Origin: Linnemannia hyalina
Taxonomy: Eukaryota > Mortierellomycota > Mortierellomycetes > Mortierellales > Mortierellaceae
Direction of reading: 5' to 3'
DNA: 64,000 bases
NCBI GenBank assembly: GCA_019671135.1
Contig: JAHRHY010000002.1
Coordinates: 3,301,501-3,365,500, forward strand
A program made the translations under genes and the position numbers. Shown here piece by piece: positions 1 through 10,008 of this stretch; the stretch's first letter is position 1; every line of letters starts with the position of its first letter. Under the pieces are notes generated by a model, which saw only the letters and a list, made by a program, of their open reading frames with translations, made no database searches and was not told the origin of the DNA.

Positions 1-1794
1 GATTGGCGAAGGCTGCTGCTCCATAGGATCCTGTTGAAGGAAAGAAGAAGATCGAGACAAGGACGAAGTGTCCGATGTGATTGAAAGACGCGCTGTCGGA
101 GGGAACGTGCTCTTGGTCGGCGAGTGTTGTGGGCTGGTTGGTTCAGAGAATGACATTGACACAGGACGCGAAGTGGCTGGGAGCAACGGGTGACTTCCTG
201 ATCGCATACGTAGGATCGACTTGGGTCGCTGCTGCGCTTGTGGCGGGAGTGGCTGAGTATGCTTCAGGATAGAGACGGGTCGAGATGCTGCCATTGAATT
301 TGAACCAGATCCTGTTGCCGAAACGGAGGAGGAGGAAGAGGAAGATGACACAGGCTCACCGGCAGCAGGAGTCGATGATGATCTTGAGCGTGTAGAAGAT
401 ATCGTCGTCGATTTGCTATTGCCGTTGTCGCTGTTGTGCTTCGGCTTCCTGGCTGTACGTTCCTGGACGACAACGGATGCACCAACCAGATCGCGAGGCA
501 AGGTCTCAGGTGGCTGTTCCAGATCAGAGTTATTACCCCAGTGGGGTCCACGTTGAATCACCGCTGCTCCTGCCTCCGCCGCCGAGTCTCCGTCTGGGCC
601 CGTGTTGTTCGAGAAGGAGGACAAGGAAGAGGAAGACGAAGAAGTTGAAGAAGTCGCAGAAGTTCGTTTCGCATGGTAGTCGTCACCTTCAAGAGGCTGT
701 TGTTGTTGTTGTTGTTGTTGTTGTTGTGGTAGTGGCTGCAACTGCTGTTGGTGTGGTTGCTGCTGGGCAATCGCATTGGATCGGATTCGCCCGGTTTTAC
801 CGCCTTTTTTGACGCCATCTCCAACTCCCCCTGCTTCTGCTTCAGACCCTCCTGCTCCTGTAAATTGCTGCATTTGATTGACGCCACCAAACCCACCTAT
901 GTCGCTTGCAATCGTCATCGAACGAGAATTTCTCTTGCTCGATGCACCACTGCTACTACCACTATCCGTCTGGTCCTCAACATACGAGACCACAATATCA
1001 AACCCCATCGTTGTCTTTGTCGGCTTGGCTGTTGCGGTTTCTGTTGTTGCGGTTTCTGTTGTTGCGGTTTCTGTGGTAACTGCGGTAGTGGTATTGGTGA
1101 CTGAGGAGGAGGTGCTGGGTGGGTATATGATCTGAGGTGGGCGGGTTTGGCTAGGCGACGTCAGGTTGACCGTCGGTGTCGACACTGTTGCTGTTGAAGT
1201 AAGGACAGGGATAGAGGGGAGAGTCGTAGAAGGAGGAGGAGACAGGAATAGGGGGGAGGTTGAGGGGAAAGATTTAGACATCAACTGAGCGTTGTCCTTG
1301 GCCGCGACGGTCGTCGTGGTTGTTGTGGAACCAGCGGGTCGGTGGTGGAAGGAGGAAGAGTTGACTGAGGAGACGGACGAAGACCGAGAAGATCTGCTCC
1401 AGGCCTTATTGTTGTTAGTGTTTTTTTTGTTATTGTCGTTGGTCACCAATTGACTCCCAGAAGGGACGACAGAAATGGTCGGGGTAAAGAAGCTCGAGTC
1501 TGCGTCTGCTGCTACCAAGGAACTTGCCGAGGAAACCACTGAGGCTGCCGAGAGTCGATAATTAGGGGTGACAATATCCATCGGTCCTGGATTGCTGCTA
1601 TTGTTGTCGTTTCCAGAAGTCGTTGTAGATGTTGTAGTAGGGGTGATGACGGTGTAGACAGGGATGGGGAACCCGAGTGCATCTTTGGGTTCACTGGAAG
1701 AGGACGATGAACTGGAGTCGGAGAGATTGGGGTCAGGGTGAACAGGTATTGCTGGCTTCTTTTGGAGGCCTCGAAGGAATCGGGGTAAACTCAT
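1..1794 (-). CDS. Low-complexity Ser/Thr/Gln-rich protein, 3' end outside window
   Basis: I do not recognise this gene. The frame is open without a stop from an ATG at 1794 to the left edge (598 codons), so the C-terminus is missing. The protein begins MSLPRFLRGLQKKP and is then rich in Ser, Thr, Pro and Asn. It has a Gln tract (minus strand, about 703-726), three tandem TETAT units (about 1030-1073) and an acidic/Ser patch. Two short motifs of the form SIL[KR] lie near the left edge: RPVSILK (SILK at 262-273) and RPKSILR (SILR at 208-219). They match the SILK-type docking motif for protein phosphatase 1 (established motif; function here is inference). A run of basic-Ser sites (KRNSRSMT) could be kinase targets. 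No catalytic domain is visible in the part present. Confidence 0.7.
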   Translation of the reverse strand, partial: MSLPRFLRGLQKKPAIPVHPDPNLSDSSSSSSSSEPKDALGFPIPVYTVITPTTTSTTTSGNDNNSSNPGPMDIVTPNYRLSAASVVSSASSLVAADADSSFFTPTISVVPSGSQLVTNDNNKKNTNNNKAWSRSSRSSSVSSVNSSSFHHRPAGSTTTTTTVAAKDNAQLMSKSFPSTSPLFLSPPPSTTLPSIPVLTSTATVSTPTVNLTSPSQTRPPQIIYPPSTSSSVTNTTTAVTTETATTETATTETATAKPTKTTMGFDIVVSYVEDQTDSGSSSGASSKRNSRSMTIASDIGGFGGVNQMQQFTGAGGSEAEAGGVGDGVKKGGKTGRIRSNAIAQQQPHQQQLQPLPQQQQQQQQQQPLEGDDYHAKRTSATSSTSSSSSSLSSFSNNTGPDGDSAAEAGAAVIQRGPHWGNNSDLEQPPETLPRDLVGASVVVQERTARKPKHNSDNGNSKSTTISSTRSRSSSTPAAGEPVSSSSSSSSVSATGSGSNSMAASRPVSILKHTQPLPPQAQQRPKSILRMRSGSHPLLPATSRPVSMSFSEPTSPQHSPTKSTFPPTARLSITSDTSSLSRSSSFLQQDPMEQQPSPI

Positions 1795-2506
1795 GTTGAG
1801 ATTGTTGATGAGCCTCGGCGCTCTTTTTTTTTGAGGATGACGAAGGAGGAGGTCGTCGGTGTGATGAGGTTGGGTGAAGGTGAAGTAAGATTATGAAAGG
1901 TGAAAAGGGTGATGAGAGAGTGGATGGATGATCAGGGGAAAATAAGACAGAGGGTGTGAGGGAGAGAAAAGTGAGGCTAAGGAAGATAGTGCACTTAGGA
2001 AGAGGAAGAGAAAAAATGAAGAAATAAGCGATAACAACATTGACAGACAGACGGGGATTGAAATTACTACAGGGCACAACGCCCAACCAAGGGAAGGGCT
2101 GGAGAGTGAAAAAAAGGTACTGCACCCCGCCAAAGTTGACAATTGGCGTGGACACCCAATGGGCGGCCTTCGTTCTAATGAAATGGATTCTTCCCCAATT
2201 GCTCAGCGCCATGCAATAAGGGCGTGTGGACACATAAACAAGAGTGAGAAGAAAGACGGAAACGCATTACCGCTATCATTTGTTTGTACCACGATCGTAT
2301 CCGACGCTCATTTTCTCTCTCTTTCGTACAGTACTCTTCTTCAATTGAGCATTCAAACACATCACAAGGACAACGACAGTGGAGGGAGAACACGATTCAT
2401 TCTTTCAGTGTTCGTTATTTTTTGTAGTTGTTGTTACTGTACAAAGGAGAGGGGCCAGCTACAATCGATGGGATATATATTCGGCCTTGCTTGGTTCGCT
2501 CACTCC
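1795..2506. other. Intergenic spacer, promoter of the left-edge gene
   Basis: This 712-base spacer lies between the 5' end of the left-edge gene and the 3' end of the RING gene, both on the minus strand. It should hold the promoter and 5' UTR of the former and the 3' UTR of the latter. No convincing coding frame is present; the open frames on both strands are short and translate to low-complexity Ser/Leu/Pro sequence. The minus-strand sequence near 1860-2030 is pyrimidine-rich, as expected of fungal 5' UTRs. Confidence 0.5.
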
Positions 2507-4173
2507 TCACTCCTCACTGGCCAGTGGCCCAGCTGCCGTCGCCACAGGTTCAGACGAGACCACAGCTGCTGCTCGACACACCGGACACTTGTTCGCTCCC
2601 GTTGTGAGCCACTGTTTTTTGTTTAGGTGCATGTCAACAGAAAAAAAGGGAGTTGGTAAGCATCAATACCCCACTAGTCTGCATGCATAACACAACAACA
2701 CTACATTTTCGCATCCAGAATTAAGAAATATACCTTGTCGATGCATTCCTGATGGAAACCATGCTTGCAGCTCAACGCCCTCATGTCCTCGCCTTCCTCA
2801 TAGTCACTCATACAGACAAGACACTTGGAACCATCACCTAGCGTATGAAACCCGCGCATCCCCTTGGATGCATCGTCAAACTGGCCCACATGGAAACCCG
2901 CGTTGTCAATCGCCTCCTGCGTCGTCGTCGTCGGTCTCGCAGGTCCGATCAAGTTTGACAACGCCCACAGATCATCATAGCTCATTCCACCTTCCTCTTC
3001 TTCTCCTCCAGAGCCTGCCAGCAGGCTGCCGAGGACTATTTTGTTTTCAGTTACCAAGCATGAAAAAATCGCATGAGAAACATAATCAAACATCGTTAAA
3101 ACATTGGCAAAAAAAAAAAAAAAAAAAGAGACACTTGTGTCTTACATGCTCCTGATAAGGTGAGGACAAGCCAGGGGGATCGTCGAGACCTTCCTGGCCT
3201 TGAACCTTCGGGTCCATCCGGGGCATTATCAGAGGACTCGCCTTCTAGACCGGTAGTAGTGCTCGCATTGCTCAACAACATGATGATCGCGTCTGCAAGG
3301 TCCTCCCGTGCTAGTCCAGTTGTACCTTCCGGAGAATCGCTTCGAAGAGATCCCAGTCCTGTCCCGGTGGAACGGTTCCTCGATCGTCTTCCTCCTCCAA
3401 GGTCAAATCGCCCACTTTCTCCAATCTGAATAAACCGGATGGTCGTATGTCTTCGAGGACGGACAGGCGGGCTAGGTTCTGTGGTCAACCCGTCCATTGA
3501 TGATGATGTTGCATCCGTCGCAGGAGTGGTTTCCATTGCCGTTGAAAGTGGCATTGCGGGTGTTGTCCCGCTTTCTGTTCCTGTCGAGTCAGCAATCTCA
3601 TTGGTGGCGCTGTTCGACGACAATGATGGCTCCGTGGCAAACTCTGTGGGAGCAGTGGCCACAGCTGTGGATCCACTTGAAACGCGATCACCACTACTCT
3701 CCAAAGTCTGCGCGCTATGACCACGTAATCCACGCCCAAGCTCTGCAATCAGACGAGCAAAAAATCGCGTCTCAACCAGTCGTGGCCTATCCAAGTTTCC
3801 ATTGGGTCCTTGAGTGCCTCTGTTGCGCTGTTCTGGTAAAGATTCGCCTTCAACGGTAGAAGTTCCTGCCAAGCGCTCCTCAGTCACGACACTGCTCATC
3901 GGCTGGAATCCCAAGAGACCTCGCAAGCTAGATGATCGAAGGCGTCTCCTGTGTATCCTCGTACTCCTGCGACCAAAGAGGTCCTCGCCCAAGGCTGAAT
4001 CCGACGGGGTTTCGCTCGTACTGCTTCCTGCGCTTGTAGAGCCATCCCTGTGACTTTCGCCAGCGGCAGTGCTATTGTTGACTGTCTCCAGTGAGGTGCT
4101 GGAAGAGTTGGGTCGCGGCAGAGTTGTCAGGTGATCTGAAGGAGCTGCCCGTTGGTGTTGTTGTTGTTGTTGA

Positions 4174-4218
<45 letters not shown>

Positions 4219-5664
4219 ATAGACTCTGTCCATGACGGGCTGGCCTCAGTTGGTATTGATGGCGTAGTAGCTGAAATGGCGAGCGGTACACCTGAAGGAA
4301 TGGTAGGGGTAGATGATGCTGTCGCGCCAGATTCGGTCAATGCTTGTTCAAACTGTCCTTGAATCAGTTCTGCAACTAGGTCGGGAGGTGGGTATCGACT
4401 GGCCCGTGGTGGACGTGGTCGCCGACTCTCTCCTGCTGAAGCCCTTGGTCCTGCTCCCTGATGTTGCTGTTCGGTGTCCGTGGCTGTGGATCCAAGGTCG
4501 AGATGGTGATAGAGACTACTTGCTCTTCGTTGACTCCGGTCGTCCTCTGCAGTATGACCGTAATCGTCCTCGTCCTCAGAGTTGGGCTGGAGAGGCATGA
4601 GACTAGACGAAATTGAGGTACCGCCCCGTGAGTTGGACAGCCCGACAAAGAGTCCCCCAAAACGAATATGGCTGCTGGGATCAGGTCTTGACGAATTAGA
4701 GGCGTGACTGGCTTCTGAACGAGAGCCCAGACTGGCCTCTGTGGGGACGCCAGCTGAACGCCCACTGAAGACCGAGTCCTCTGTTCTGGATCGTGCCACA
4801 GTCATTCGAGTGGGCGTGGCGTGATCGGCAGGCATAAGGTGCGCAGGCGCGCCGTGAGGATCGAGAGACATGTGTTGCTCCTGCTGCAGTTGTGGCTGCT
4901 GCAGATGTATGTGTTGCTGATATTGGTGGTAATGCTGAGGCTGCTGGTAATGATGGGGAAAAGGTATTGAGGTGTGTACTCCGTGATCGAGCTCCATGGG
5001 CTCAGTCTGTGGGGTCAAGGGGTGATGGTAATATATCGGAGAATGCATGGATGTCGGTGGTACCATGGATGCAGCTGCAGCTGCACCCGTTGCATGTGCT
5101 GCAGAAGGGGGTGAAGTCAAGACGCTGGAAGAACGGCTGGAGGTCGATCGCAGACTTCGTATGGACTGCTCGTCATACCTTCGTTGGACTCGACTGCGTC
5201 CACGGGACGAGCGGCTGGTGGACTGAGTGGGTTGGAGGCCGTTTCGGGAGAGAGGGCGGTCTGGTTGGCGATGACGGGGTTGGCGAGTTTCAGGGGTGGT
5301 GTTGGGAGTTGGGTTGCTGTTGCTTGTCAAACGATTGTTCTGACCATGGCTTTGGCTCTGGGTATGACTCGTGCTTGGCTCAGCGGAAACAGGGGAAGAA
5401 GGAGCAGTTGTATCCCCTCGGCGGCTACTGTTTCGAGAGAGGAGAGGGTAGAACGCCGAAAGAAGTCGTCGTCGTCGGGTGGTTGAGCGAAGGACACGCG
5501 AGGGCGCTGTAGCAGAGGAAGAGGAAGAGGAAGGAGAAGCCCCAGTGACAGCAACAGTAGTAGATGTTGCTGAAACAGACCCGGGCACGGTTGAATGGTG
5601 ATCGTGCCAGATAGGACAGGAGGAGTTAGCTGGCAGAGTGTTACTTGTGCCGGGTCTTTGTTGC

Positions 5665-5695
<31 letters not shown>

Positions 5696-6149
5696 GGGCT
5701 GAGTTGTAGTTTTGGTGGTGGTGTGAATGAGGTGAATTCGAATGAATGTGGTTGGTATTCGCACGAGGAGGGTATTGGTGGAGGAGTGAATGAGAATAGC
5801 CGTGAGGTATCGTTGAGGTCATTATCCCTGAGGTTGAACTCGTTGTGGTTGTAGGTGGAAGAGGTGAGGACGAAGAGTGAGCAAGGACACCAGCAGCAGC
5901 AGCAGCAACAGAACGGGCAGAACTGCCGTTATTGTTGTTGTTGTTGGTGAAAGGTGTGGCGGGAGGCAAAGGAGGCGAGGGAGAAGCAGAAGAGGAAGAG
6001 GAAGAAGGAGGCGACGGGAGGTGTGAGCCTGGGGTGGTCGTTGCAGTAGTAGAGGAAGAGCGAAGGTTCCTTGTCCTTGAGGAGGAAGTGGCAGCAGCCG
6101 AGGTTTGGCGCCTGCTTGACCTTGACTGGGTTGAGTTGTTCTGTCCCAT
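2507..6149 (-). CDS. RING-H2 E3 ubiquitin ligase with candidate N-myristoylation
   Basis: Predicted E3 ubiquitin ligase of 1136 aa. Exons (minus): 6149-3146, 3035-2734, 2611-2507. The C-terminal RING-H2 has C1073-x2-C1076, C1091-x-H1093-x2-H1096-x2-C1099 and C1111-P-V-C1114, the complete C3H2C3 set. The last intron splits it just before the W of CIDK|WLTTG. Upstream of the RING is a block ending YDDLWALSNLIGPARP that, from memory, is conserved in a fungal RING family. The N-terminus MGQNNS has Gly2 and Ser6, the usual N-myristoylation context, suggesting membrane anchoring (inference). About 950 residues between are Ser/Thr/Gln/His-rich with two long Gln tracts (near 5655-5694 and 4160-4218), probably disordered. 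The first ATG is used because it gives the MGxxxS start. The first intron carries a T-run on the sense strand. Substrates are unknown. Confidence 0.85.
4158..4219 (-). repeat. CAA/CAG trinucleotide repeat (Gln/His tract) in RING gene
   Basis: On the minus strand this is a near-perfect CAA repeat interrupted by CAT, coding for an uninterrupted Gln run followed by alternating Gln and His. It is in frame with the RING ligase gene. The tract is likely polymorphic between strains. Confidence 0.85.
5655..5695 (-). repeat. CAA trinucleotide repeat (Gln tract) in RING gene
   Basis: A second Gln-coding repeat in the N-terminal part of the RING ligase, about 13 codons of CAA/CAG on the minus strand, directly before RPGTS. 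Confidence 0.85.
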
Positions 6150-7722
6150 TGTGTTCTGTCGGTGTCGTTATTGTATGGTATGTCGTTTTATTCGTTGAGA
6201 AGGAGTAATGTACAGAGAGAGAGAGACAGAGAGTGTGAGAGTGAAAGAAGGCAAGCGTGTGGGAAATGAATGAGCAGGAAAAAAAAGGGACTGAAGAAAG
6301 GAAAGGAAAGGAATGAATAAAAGAAAAGAAGAAGAGAGGAAAGAAGGAAGGAGGGAGAGGTAGGAAGGAGAGGGAAGGAGGAGTGAAGGAAAAGGGAAAC
6401 GTGAAGAAGAGAAGAAAAGAAAAGAAAAAAGAGAGGGGGAGAGAGAGAAGAAAAAGGCGGACAAGACGAGAAAATGCGCCGAGGAGAATAAGTGCGGTGA
6501 TTGATGGCGATAAAGAAGAGAAGAGAGGGTATGTATGCAGAGGAGTGGCCATGGGGTCACATCCTGCTGTTTGTTTGTTCCTTTGACGCTGGAGCTTGTA
6601 CACTCACAACGATATATCTCTCTGTCTCTGTCTCTGTCTCTGTCGCTGTCTTGCTTGCACATGGCGCAATCCTCTCTAAAGGTGGATGTATCGAGTGAAA
6701 AGTACCCGTTGGTACAAGCCCATTGTCTCCTTCTTCCTCTCTCTCCCTCTCTCCTTCAACAACTTCACCCTCATCTTCGTTTCTAGCTACCGTCCCCTTA
6801 TTTTTCCGCCCACTGTATACTGCCGTTATACATATCTCTGTCTACCACAAGACATTCATCCTCCCCCTCAGCTCTTTTTGGTTTTAGTTGTTATTAACTC
6901 GTTTGCTCTTCCCTTACCCTTACCTTACATCAGTATGCACACTTACTCATCGGCGTCTGTGGAAAGAGATCGAAACTTTTTGGGGAGTAGCGAAAGGGGA
7001 GGTTGACATAAGAGCATGCTAGCTAATTTGCAAAAGGGAGAGAGAAAGACACGATGGTCACCTGGTAGATCTCTCTCTCTCTCTCTCTCTTTTTTTCTTG
7101 TTTTGCTCTCGTCTTCCATCCCAGCCACCCCCACGCGAATACAAAAAACGATGGGATATTGACAAGAATAGCATCCCCCTTGCAAAACCAAAGAGATGAC
7201 AAACAGGCTTATGAAAATGAAGAGACAAGCAAGGAAGGGAACACGGGACTGAGATATTGTAGACATTGTAAACAGGGCACACCTCGTGGTTCAAATGCAA
7301 TTAGGTATTTCTACATGGATGGTGCTTTGCTTCTCCCATTTTCTCTCTGTCTGTGCAAAAATAAAATAACAAAAAGAATTAAAGCCCAAGCGAGAGAGAG
7401 AGAGAGGATTGCGCAGGGCATGGCAGGCAACAGTCAGCATAATTAAAACACCATGCCCCCGAGTACCCCATGGGCTTGTGCGTTCTTGTTCTTTGCAATC
7501 ACGACCTTCTCCCTGCGCTGTAGACCTCCTTGCTAGGTTGTGTGGATAATTGACCGTGCAACAAATCAAAACGGTGAGCCCAACAACAGCGAAAATCATC
7601 TCATCACAAAAAACACTTTTCTTTGCCACCAAAATTTGGCTTTTCTCAACTTTTTCTTTGGTTAGAACAGCCAGCAACCTTTGCCTCCTTCCTTCCTTTT
7701 CGCTCAACAACCCGACATCCAG
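6150..7722. other. Divergent intergenic region with purine/pyrimidine-rich promoter
   Basis: This spacer separates the divergent RING gene (-) and the orphan gene (+). From 6200 to 6480 the plus strand is almost pure purine (GAGA/GGAA), which on the coding strand of the RING gene is a long CT-rich 5' leader. It also holds a TCTCTG hexamer repeat near 6617-6648 and a (CT)10 run at 7071-7090. Short frames here translate to Ser/Phe/Leu or Lys/Arg/Glu repeats and are composition artefacts. I see no gene. Confidence 0.55.
7071..7090. repeat. (CT)10 dinucleotide microsatellite
   Basis: A perfect CT repeat followed by a T-run, in the spacer upstream of the orphan gene. Confidence 0.9.
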
Positions 7723-9127
7723 ATGGCTAGACAGATAATACCCCTTCCAAGACCCACCAACGTCGCTTATGGAAACGAGTCCGGCGCCAAGTTCAAGATT
7801 GGGCAAGAAGGCGTCAACGACAACAGCTCATGGTAATGTACACTATTACTGCCCGTAGAGTAGTGAGCAGAGTGAGCAGGCCGTCCGAATATCTTATTAT
7901 GATATTTTCTCTTCTCTTCTTCTGCATGCATTATGATTATGATACACTCTAATGTTACGACCCATAGGTCTCCAACTGCAGCTGCAGGAACAAAAAAATC
8001 TCGGATGACCGGTTCAAGTCTCGGACAAATCTACACGGACAGGAAGAAGGCGCAGGATCGGGGTCGGGACATGCTGCTGCAGCCTCTGCTGCATGCGCTT
8101 CGCCCTCGAGTTCTCCCTTACAGTTGACGCAGGAGACTCTTGAGGCTACAGATCAAGATATATCAATAACGGCTTCACAGTTAGATACGCTCCTCAAGCT
8201 CGAAACCTTAGTTGCAATCAACTCTTCATTAAAGGACTCATCGCCAACATCTCAACCACCAAGATCGTCCCTCGAGGCAACCTTCACCACGAAGAAGGCT
8301 CGGTCAAGAAAGGCAACTACCTTGCTTCCTCCCCCCCGCATGAGCTCTAGGGTTGTCGTGAACAAGACTCTGTGCGAGGCAAGCCGTCCTATTGCACCTT
8401 GATTGAGGTGTGCAGAGGGGTTTTGCCACCAATTTTCAGTAATATTCTCCAATGGGGATAATGCCTGCGCTCACTCCTTCGGCTCTCGTCCACTTGCCCG
8501 CATATACATAGGAGACACTCTTAACTGCATTTCCTGCTGTTGTCGGGGGGTTTTATTTGTCGACATATAAGCCAACACCAAGGTTGCAAGGTTACTATAG
8601 CGGACGACGCCACCACATCCGACAAGTCATTGTTACTGGTTAAACAAGAGGAACAGCGTCATGACGACCGCGAGCAGGTCGTCAAAGATTGTACCCAGAA
8701 TTCGGAGTCAATGGGTCCCAGCATGTCCCTGGTGAAGATTGAACAAGCCGTGGAGAAGGAAGGAGGCTTATTGGGCACAGGCAAGAACGAGGCTGCTACA
8801 AAGGCAGGCAGAGGCAGACTGGCCAAGCGCAGGGGAGTGAAAGCAGTTGCAGTAGGTCCAAGACTTCCCAGACCACCACGTATCCGACTCATCGTGGGCA
8901 AGAGGAGTGAAGGGAAGCTCGTCACAGACTTTGCAAAAGGCGACGGTAACAGCAGCGAGAACAAGGTCAAGGGCAAGGGCAAGGAGGAAGACACGGACAA
9001 AGAGAGAGTGAAGGAGGGCAACCACCAAGTTCAAGTCCTTGTCACGTCTCGCCCTGGACCTTTCTGCTACAAGTCCTCCAACGAGGTCATCCATCGACAT
9101 GTCCTTCTCTTGAAGAAACGTCGATAA
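7723..9127 (+). CDS. Unrecognised Lys-rich protein, intron model partly uncertain
   Basis: I do not recognise this gene. Exon 1 is 7723-7832 (MARQIIPLPRPTNVAYGN...), ending in TG before a GTAATG donor. Exon 2 best starts at 7988 after CTGCAG. This joins in phase to a Ser/Ala/Thr-rich frame that must end before the stop at 8400-8402. The last coding block is open from 8525 to the stop at 9127. It is basic, with MSLVKIEQ, a KRRGVKAVAVGPRLPRPPRIRL stretch split by prolines, and a final KKRR, suggesting a nuclear protein (inference). The donor near 8350-8390 and the acceptor near 8570-8613 that link exons 2 and 3 could not be fixed; two genes cannot be excluded. An alternative acceptor at 7970 would terminate at 8127. 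Confidence 0.45.
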
Positions 9128-10008
9128 TCGTGTCGAGCCTGTGTGATCCAGAAATATCGTCCACAGGGCCGAGTCACGTGTAGATAATACTACGTGGCGC
9201 TAACGCGTCTGTTGTCCAATCATTAGAAGGCCACATTTTTGGTGTCTTCATTCTTGCGTTTGCTCCCCTTGCTCTCTCACACTCATTCACCTCGTCCTGT
9301 TCTCCATATCCCTTTTCTCTCTTCTTTCTTTTCGTCTTGAACCTCTCCTTCCACTGTCGCCTTCACTCTGATCAATCCTTCGACACTTTCATCTCATACC
9401 TTCATATTTTCAGAGGAAACAGCAACCCGACGACAGGCAAGAGCCAGCACCAGGACGCCTCCTTATTCTCCAAACCTTTTTCTTTTTCCACACTCTTCCT
9501 TTTATTCTGTGCTGCCACCCACACTGAGTCTGTGCTTGCCTCGGATCAGTTAACACGCTTTCACACCCTACCCATGTGAGTAAGAATGATGGATGAAGGA
9601 TGACCTTGAGGATGATGCACACTAGCTTACTTGTCTTTTGTGTGAGGATACAGGAAATAAGTGTCTCGTACGATAAGTAACAATCCAAGGAAAAGGCGAC
9701 ATCCTTTTTTTTAACGCAATCCTGATCCTTTCTGACTACTTTCTACTTTACATACTTCGTACCTTTTGTTCCCTCCTTTCTTTCTCTTCTTTTTCTTCCT
9801 CGTTCTTGCCCCTTTTGATCCCTTGCCTCACCCTTTCTTCCCATCTCATCTTCCCTCCCTCCTCTTCCATTCTTTTTTTTTCTTTTTCTCGTTTTCTTCC
9901 TCTTTTCTTCTCACTTTTCTCACCGACACAACATCGTCATCATCTCCCTTCGTCATCGTCGTCGTCGTCTCATCATCACCCAGTAGACCGTTCTAGAGAT
10001 ACACGACA
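9128..10008. other. SEC24 promoter and 5' leader
   Basis: 881 bases before the SEC24 start. The left part holds GTCACGTG (9173-9180), an ACGCGT (9203-9208) and a CCAAT box (9215-9219). The right part, 9720-10000, is an extreme pyrimidine-rich tract with TCTTT and TCGTC repeats, typical of a strong fungal leader. No coding sequence is apparent apart from low-complexity frames. Confidence 0.55.
9173..9180. promoter_or_regulatory. GTCACGTG E-box upstream of SEC24
   Basis: A palindromic CACGTG core with GTC flank, about 830 bases upstream of the SEC24 start codon. CACGTG is the known site of bHLH factors of the Cbf1/Pho4/USF/TFEB class. Use in this organism is inference. The same octamer or a near match occurs in three other spacers of this window. 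Confidence 0.4.

Noticed and set aside
477..1104. Overlapping plus-strand frames with Val or Cys repeats opposite the left-edge gene
   Set aside because: They are the complement of the CAA and ACA/GCA repeats in the minus-strand frame, which is open for nearly 1.8 kb.
9203..9208. ACGCGT as an MCB box controlling SEC24
   Set aside because: A single six-base match more than 800 bases upstream of a housekeeping secretory gene is expected by chance; the window also holds an APSES factor, but that is no evidence for this site.
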